Shown: positions 35,405-40,533 of the stretch, in pieces
Numbering within the stretch: position 1 is the stretch's first letter
How the letters are laid out: each line of letters starts with the position of its first letter
NCBI GenBank assembly: GCA_018711225.1
Contig: DVIP01000012.1
Coordinates: 1 to 40,533, forward strand
DNA length: 40,533 nucleotides
Direction: 5' to 3'
DNA from: Candidatus Cryptobacteroides intestinipullorum
Lineage (GTDB): Bacteria > Bacteroidota > Bacteroidia > Bacteroidales > UBA932
Program-made: the position numbers and the translations under genes
The notes under the pieces: model-generated
Databases searched by the model: none
Seen by the model: the letters and a program-made list of their open reading frames with translations, nothing else
What the model was told of the DNA's origin: nothing

Positions 35405-37720
35405 ATGAAAGACAACTTAGTCATAGTCGAGTCCCCTGCCAAGGCACATACCATACAGAAATTCCTGGGGGACGATTTCAACGTAAAATCCAGCCAGGGT
35501 CATATAAGGGACCTGAGCAAAAGCAGACTGAGCATCGACATCGAACACGGGTTCAAGCCGGAATACGAGATTCCGTCAGACAAGAAAGCCATAGTCGCAG
35601 ACCTGCGCAAGGCAGCCAAAAGCGCCACTACCGTATGGCTTGCATCCGATGAAGACCGTGAAGGAGAGGCCATTTCATGGCATCTGTACGAAACGCTCGG
35701 ACTGACGAAGGAGAATACCAGACGTATAGTCTTTCATGAAATAACCAAGGACGCCATCCGGAATGCCATAAAGAATCCGCGCGACATAGACATGGACCTG
35801 GTGGATGCACAGCAGGCCAGGCGCGTTCTCGACAGGCTGGTAGGTTTCGAACTCTCCCCTATCCTCTGGAGGAAGATACAGCCGAAGCTCTCCGCCGGAC
35901 GCGTGCAGTCAGTAGCCCTGAGGCTGGTCGTGGACAGGGAAAAGGAAATCATCGGCTTCAAGAAAGAGACTTATTACAGGACGGAGGCCGTCTTCCATCC
36001 GGCAAGTCTTCCGGCAGGCACCACGATAAAGGCGGTACTGGACAAGCGGTTCAAGACTGCGGAAGAGGCGCAGGAGTTCCTCGCCAAATGCGCAGAGGCC
36101 GGATTTTCAATAGGAAGCATAGAAAAGAAAGAAGGGTCCCGCACCCCTGCGGCGCCATTCACGACATCCACCCTGCAGCAGGAAGCGGCCAAAAGGCTGA
36201 ACCTGCCTGTCAGCCAGACCATGAGCATCGCCCAGTCCCTGTACGAATCGGGTTACATCACCTATATGCGTACCGACTCCACGAACCTGTCTTCCCTGGC
36301 CATAAACACAGCCAAGGAATATATTGTCTCGAATTTCGGAGAAGAATATTCCAGACCGAGACAGTACAAGACCAGGAGCAAGGGCGCGCAGGAAGCCCAT
36401 GAAGCCATCAGGCCAACCTTCATAAGCAACACGAGCATCCCCGGGACCCCGCAGGAAAAGAGGCTTTACGACCTGATATGGAAGAGGACCGTGGCCTCCC
36501 AGATGTCGGATGCCAGAGTCATGAAGACCGACATAAAGATATGCGGGAGCACTTTCAGCGAGACATTCTCCGCACAGTCCACGGAAATACTTTTCGACGG
36601 ATTCATGAAGCTGCACATCTCGGCCGACAACCATGACGAAGACCAGGAGCAGGAAGAAATCATTCTTCCTGAACTCAGGCCCGGCGAAAAAATGGAAGAG
36701 CGCGGAATCAGCGCAATATGCAAGTTCACTGCCCCTCCGGCCAGGTATTCCGAAGCCACTCTGGTAAAGAAACTCGAAGAACTCGGCATAGGAAGGCCTT
36801 CGACATACGCACCTACCATCTCCACGCTGACCAAAGGGCGCGGCTATATAATAAAAGGAGACAAGCCGGGAGAAAAGGTGAAAGTGACCGACTATGTGCT
36901 GAAGGACAGGACAGTCAGGGCCGTAGACCGGACAGAGACGACAGGTGCGGAGAAAAACAGGCTCCTTCCCCAGGAAATAGGCATGATAGTGACGGATTTC
37001 CTGGTGGACAAGTTCAATGCAGTGCTCGACTACGGCTTCACAGCCAATGTCGAAAAGGAATTCGACCAGGTGGCTTCCGGCGAAATGAAGTGGGAAGACC
37101 TGATAAGTACATTCTATACCCCGTTCCACAAAAAAGTGGAAGAGACCCTCAGCAACAAGGAATACAGTCATGTAAGCCGGGAGCTCGGAACTGACCCTGC
37201 CGACGGCCAGATGCTGGTGGCAAAGTACGGACAATACGGGCCTTATATCCAGAAAGGGGAAGGTGAAAGGAAGCAGTATGCCAGCCTGGCGCCCGGACAG
37301 CTTATAGAAAGCATCACCCTGGAAGACGCATTAAAGCTCTTCAGCCTGCCGAGGACAGTAGGACAGTACGAAGGTACGGATATCATCGCCACCAAGGGAA
37401 GATTCGGGCCGTACCTTAAATACGGGGACAGGAATATTTCCCTTCCGAGGGGTACTGACCCTGTCAAAGTGACACTCGAACAGTGCATCGACATTATATC
37501 CAAGTCTGCGGAAAAACCTGAAAAACAGATAATTTCGGACTTCAAGGACAGCGGCATACAGGTGATTGCAGGCAATTACGGCCCGTATATCAAGTATTCG
37601 GGAAGCAACTACAGAATCCCGAAAGGGACCGATGCGGAGACGCTGACAGAAGAAGACTGCCGGAAGATCATCGAAGAGGGGGCACCGACAGGGCGCAGTA
37701 AGAGAAACCGCAAAAAATGA
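35405..37720 (+). CDS. topA: DNA topoisomerase I
   Basis: MKDNLVIVESPAKAHTIQKFLGDDFNVKSSQGHIRDL, LASDEDREGEAISWHL, GRVQSVALRLVVDREKEI, YITYMRTDSTNLS, GIGRPSTYAPTISTL. Confidence 0.97.
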   Translation: MKDNLVIVESPAKAHTIQKFLGDDFNVKSSQGHIRDLSKSRLSIDIEHGFKPEYEIPSDKKAIVADLRKAAKSATTVWLASDEDREGEAISWHLYETLGLTKENTRRIVFHEITKDAIRNAIKNPRDIDMDLVDAQQARRVLDRLVGFELSPILWRKIQPKLSAGRVQSVALRLVVDREKEIIGFKKETYYRTEAVFHPASLPAGTTIKAVLDKRFKTAEEAQEFLAKCAEAGFSIGSIEKKEGSRTPAAPFTTSTLQQEAAKRLNLPVSQTMSIAQSLYESGYITYMRTDSTNLSSLAINTAKEYIVSNFGEEYSRPRQYKTRSKGAQEAHEAIRPTFISNTSIPGTPQEKRLYDLIWKRTVASQMSDARVMKTDIKICGSTFSETFSAQSTEILFDGFMKLHISADNHDEDQEQEEIILPELRPGEKMEERGISAICKFTAPPARYSEATLVKKLEELGIGRPSTYAPTISTLTKGRGYIIKGDKPGEKVKVTDYVLKDRTVRAVDRTETTGAEKNRLLPQEIGMIVTDFLVDKFNAVLDYGFTANVEKEFDQVASGEMKWEDLISTFYTPFHKKVEETLSNKEYSHVSRELGTDPADGQMLVAKYGQYGPYIQKGEGERKQYASLAPGQLIESITLEDALKLFSLPRTVGQYEGTDIIATKGRFGPYLKYGDRNISLPRGTDPVKVTLEQCIDIISKSAEKPEKQIISDFKDSGIQVIAGNYGPYIKYSGSNYRIPKGTDAETLTEEDCRKIIEEGAPTGRSKRNRKK

Positions 37721-37841
37721 TATAGAAAAATCACTTTTACCTGCGATTGGATTATAATCTGTAATCTTTTATTCGAGTTTAATATTGTTTTTTAAAATTT
37801 TTTATAACTTCGCGACTGATTATTTTTGGAGGTTATAGAAA

Positions 37842-38363
37842 ATGCACAGTTATCACATCGACCAGATCGACCAGAAGATCTTATCGTTTCTTGTAAAGAA
37901 TGCAAGAATGCCGTTTCTGGAAATAGCGCGCGAATGCGGTGTCTCGGGAGCAGCTATCCATCAGAGGGTGAAGCGTCTGGAAGCCAACGGTGTCATAACA
38001 GGCTCAAGGCTTCTGGTGAAGCCTCAGGCTCTGGGACTCAATGTCTGCGCATACGTAAGCGTCTCGCTGTCGGAGTCCAACAAGTATCCGGAAGTCATAG
38101 ATGCTTTCAAGAAGATTTCGGAAATAGTGGAGTGCCATTTCGTGACAGGAAAATATGCACTGCTTCTGAAAATCTACTGTTTCAACCATGACCATCTGAT
38201 GGAAATCCTGGTGAACACCATCCAGAAGATTCCGTACGTCCAGTCCACTGAAACCCAGATTTCTCTGGACCAGGCCATAGAGCGTCAGGTCTGGGTAAAG
38301 GAATACCAGAACACCAGTTTCTCGGCCAACGTCAAAAAAGCCAAGGGAGTGTCTGAAGATTAA
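37842..38363 (+). CDS. Lrp/AsnC family transcriptional regulator
   Basis: IDQIDQKILSFLVKNARMPFLEIARECGVSGAAIHQRVKRLEANGVITGSRLLVKPQALGLNVCAYV plus AsnC-type ligand domain. TATTTTTG -7 box at 37821-37828. Confidence 0.93.
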   Translation: MHSYHIDQIDQKILSFLVKNARMPFLEIARECGVSGAAIHQRVKRLEANGVITGSRLLVKPQALGLNVCAYVSVSLSESNKYPEVIDAFKKISEIVECHFVTGKYALLLKIYCFNHDHLMEILVNTIQKIPYVQSTETQISLDQAIERQVWVKEYQNTSFSANVKKAKGVSED

Positions 38364-38371
38364 TGCAGGGC

Positions 38372-39073
38372 TCAGAGCAGAGCCTCCGCTATCCTGATAT
38401 CGTCCGGAGTCGTGATTTTTATATTGTATTTTTCACCCTCCGGATATATTGTCTGCACTCCGTATCTTTCAGTTACAGACGCATCATCAGTAAAATCCGT
38501 GGAATAAGGCTGGCGGTACGCCGCCTTCAGAACCTCTGACCAGAATATCTGCGGCGTCTGCGCCCCGAAAAGCCGGTTTCTGTCCGCAGTCTCTCCAGGT
38601 ACGGCAGCCAGACGGACACGGCCGTCCGCATCCATTTTCTTTTCCAGCACTTTCAACGTATCCGTCACTGGTATCACCGGCACCACGGCCGGACTGCTCT
38701 CCGCTTCCCGGAACAGACGTACTATCATGCCTGCAGAAAACATCGGCCGCACGGAATCGTGGACAGCCACGACAGCCCCGTCCGGCACTTTCTCAAGCGC
38801 GTTCTTCACGGAATGGAAACGCGTGATTCCGCCCGTGACGAGTTTCTGGGGCACCGTGAGATTATGTCTGTAGCAGTATTCCGTCCAGGGCTGTTTCCAT
38901 TCGTCAGACAGGACCGTCAGGACCCTGATATCGGGGACAGCCGAGACAAACCGGGAAAGGGAATGGTGCAATATGGATCTGCCGTTTATTTCCATGAACT
39001 GTTTCGGGATATTCCCGCCCATTCTGGTACCGCTTCCTCCTGCCACCAGAATCAGATATTTGTCTCTCTGCAT
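38372..39073 (-). CDS. ispD: 2-C-methyl-D-erythritol 4-phosphate cytidylyltransferase
   Basis: YLILVAGGSGTRMGGNIPKQFMEINGRSILHHSLSRF, VAVHDSVRPMFS, FGAQTPQIFW, TDDASVTERYG. Confidence 0.93.
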   Translation of the reverse strand: MQRDKYLILVAGGSGTRMGGNIPKQFMEINGRSILHHSLSRFVSAVPDIRVLTVLSDEWKQPWTEYCYRHNLTVPQKLVTGGITRFHSVKNALEKVPDGAVVAVHDSVRPMFSAGMIVRLFREAESSPAVVPVIPVTDTLKVLEKKMDADGRVRLAAVPGETADRNRLFGAQTPQIFWSEVLKAAYRQPYSTDFTDDASVTERYGVQTIYPEGEKYNIKITTPDDIRIAEALL

Positions 39074-39182
39074 TGCCTTGAAGTTTCAAATATTCCGAAA
39101 ATTACCAAAATAAAATCAATTTACGAGTTTTTTTTCTAAATTTGAAAGTTATTTTGGAATTAACAAAATTGATTATCTGACA

Positions 39183-40205
39183 ATGGGGTTTTCTTTCTTG
39201 ACACAAGAGCTTGCAATGGATCTCGGTACAGCGAACACCGTGATTTTCCAGAACGATGAAATTGTATTGGATGAGCCAAGCATAATCGCAATAGACAACA
39301 ATACGGGAAAGCCTATAGCGCTCGGGCAGAAAGCCAAGCTCATGCATGAGAAGGTAAATCCGAGCATCAAGACCATCAGGCCGTTGAAAGACGGAGTCAT
39401 CGCGGACTTCAACGCTGCAGAGATGATGATCCGCGGATTCATAAAGGAAGTGAACAGCAGGCGCAGGTCACTGTTCACCCCGAACCTTAAAATCGTGGTA
39501 GGCATTCCGTCAGGCAGTACGGAAGTGGAAATCAGGGCCGTAAGGGATTCTGCGGAACATGCGGGAGGACGTGACGTGTACCTGATTTTCGAGCCTATGG
39601 CAGCCGCACTCGGTATCGGGATGGACGTGGAAGCGCCGAAAGGCAACATGGTGGTCGATATCGGAGGCGGAACGACCGAAATAGCGGTCATCTCACTGGG
39701 AGGCATCGTGCAGCAGAACAGCATAAAGGTAGCCGGAGACGTATTCACCAGCGACATACAGTACTATCTCAAGCAGCAGCACAATATCAAGGTCGGCGAA
39801 ATCACCGCCGAAAAGATAAAGATAGCAGTCGGGTCGGTGGTGACTGACCTCGATGTGGAGCCGGAGCCGTTCCTGGTAAGGGGGCCGAACCTGATGACTG
39901 CGCATCCTGTAGATGCCACAATCACATATCAGGAAATCGCACATTGCCTGGACAAGTCCATCGCAAGAATCGAGGCCGCCGTCCTCCACGTGCTGGAGCA
40001 GACTCCGCCGGAACTTTATGCGGATATCGTGGAAACAGGTATATACCTGTCCGGAGGCGGGGCACTTCTGAGGGGACTCGACAAGAGGCTGTCCGAAAAA
40101 GTGAACATTCCTTTCCACGTAGCCGATGACCCGCTCAGGGCCGTGGCGAGAGGAACCTGCCTGGCATTGAAGCACACGGACCATTATCCGTTCCTGATGA
40201 GGTAG
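39183..40205 (+). CDS. mreB: Rod shape-determining protein MreB
   Basis: AMDLGTANTVIFQNDEIVLDEPSIIAIDNNTGKPIALGQKAKLMHEK, GGTTEIAVISLGGIV, YLSGGGALLRGLDKRLSE. TAAATTTG -7 box at 39137-39144. Confidence 0.96.
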   Translation: MGFSFLTQELAMDLGTANTVIFQNDEIVLDEPSIIAIDNNTGKPIALGQKAKLMHEKVNPSIKTIRPLKDGVIADFNAAEMMIRGFIKEVNSRRRSLFTPNLKIVVGIPSGSTEVEIRAVRDSAEHAGGRDVYLIFEPMAAALGIGMDVEAPKGNMVVDIGGGTTEIAVISLGGIVQQNSIKVAGDVFTSDIQYYLKQQHNIKVGEITAEKIKIAVGSVVTDLDVEPEPFLVRGPNLMTAHPVDATITYQEIAHCLDKSIARIEAAVLHVLEQTPPELYADIVETGIYLSGGGALLRGLDKRLSEKVNIPFHVADDPLRAVARGTCLALKHTDHYPFLMR

Positions 40206-40206
40206 G

Positions 40207-40533
40207 ATGTCCCGAAGGAGCAATATATTCAAAATCATCATAAATGCAGCTGTCTTCATAATCCTGGAGGTAGCTGCATTGGTTATGCTATACCACAACG
40301 GAGAGCTGCAGAAGACCTGGATTTCTCAGGGGACACACAGTATTTCGGCATTCCTGTGGGGAGGCGCCGAAAGGGTGAAAGACTATTTCTCCCTCAGGAA
40401 ACAGAACGACAGGCTTGCGGAAGAGAATTTCAGGCTGCAGAATATCATTCGGAAATACAATATCGAAACAGAGGAATCCGCCGGGGCGGACAGTGTTTCC
40501 GATATCGCAGGCTGTTACAGGTATGTACTGGCA
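40207..40533 (+). CDS. mreC: Rod shape-determining protein MreC, 3' partial
   Basis: MSRRSNIFKIIINAAVFIILEVAALVMLYHNGELQKTWISQGTHSISAFLWGGAERVKDYFSLRKQNDRLAEENFRLQNII; directly follows mreB and runs off the window. Confidence 0.85.
   Translation, partial: MSRRSNIFKIIINAAVFIILEVAALVMLYHNGELQKTWISQGTHSISAFLWGGAERVKDYFSLRKQNDRLAEENFRLQNIIRKYNIETEESAGADSVSDIAGCYRYVLA

Noticed and set aside
36107-37234. Minus-strand ORF (375 aa) opposite topA
   Set aside because: Antisense to topA; no family resemblance.

Overview
The window is a chromosomal segment from a Bacteroidota (Bacteroidales-like) genome, inferred from protein families, TAnnTTTG-type -7 boxes and the near absence of Shine-Dalgarno sites. 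It is gene-dense and mostly housekeeping: a TonB-dependent receptor (5' partial), metK, dus, lpxK, an aromatic amino acid operon (pheA, aminotransferase, tyrA, DAHP synthase/chorismate mutase), a cluster of paralogous lipoproteins, pyrH-frr, a solitary sdhC-type cytochrome b, solitary trpB2, an Xaa-Pro aminopeptidase, hemW, a DUF3109 protein, an M16-like protein, a TPR protein, a U32 peptidase, mrcA-ddl-prmC, topA, an Lrp regulator, ispD, mreB and mreC (3' partial). The most interesting content is non-coding. (1) An apparently complete ribosome-mediated attenuator precedes pheA: promoter, an 18-codon leader peptide MNTRFSAYGYFYFYFHKR with 4 Phe and 4 Tyr, mutually exclusive 1:2, 2:3 and 3:4 hairpins, and a U-tract terminator. 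(2) A SAM-II-like riboswitch precedes metK, followed by an intrinsic terminator and a candidate antiterminator. (3) There is a family of REP-like palindromes with 3-nt loops. They cluster in the tyrA-aroF gap, supply the 3' end of dus, form the apparent frr terminator, and mark the point where a lipoprotein paralogue is truncated. Two protease-like proteins (M57-like and M16-like) appear to lack their catalytic residues. I found no CRISPR array, tRNA, rRNA, prophage or transposase gene.
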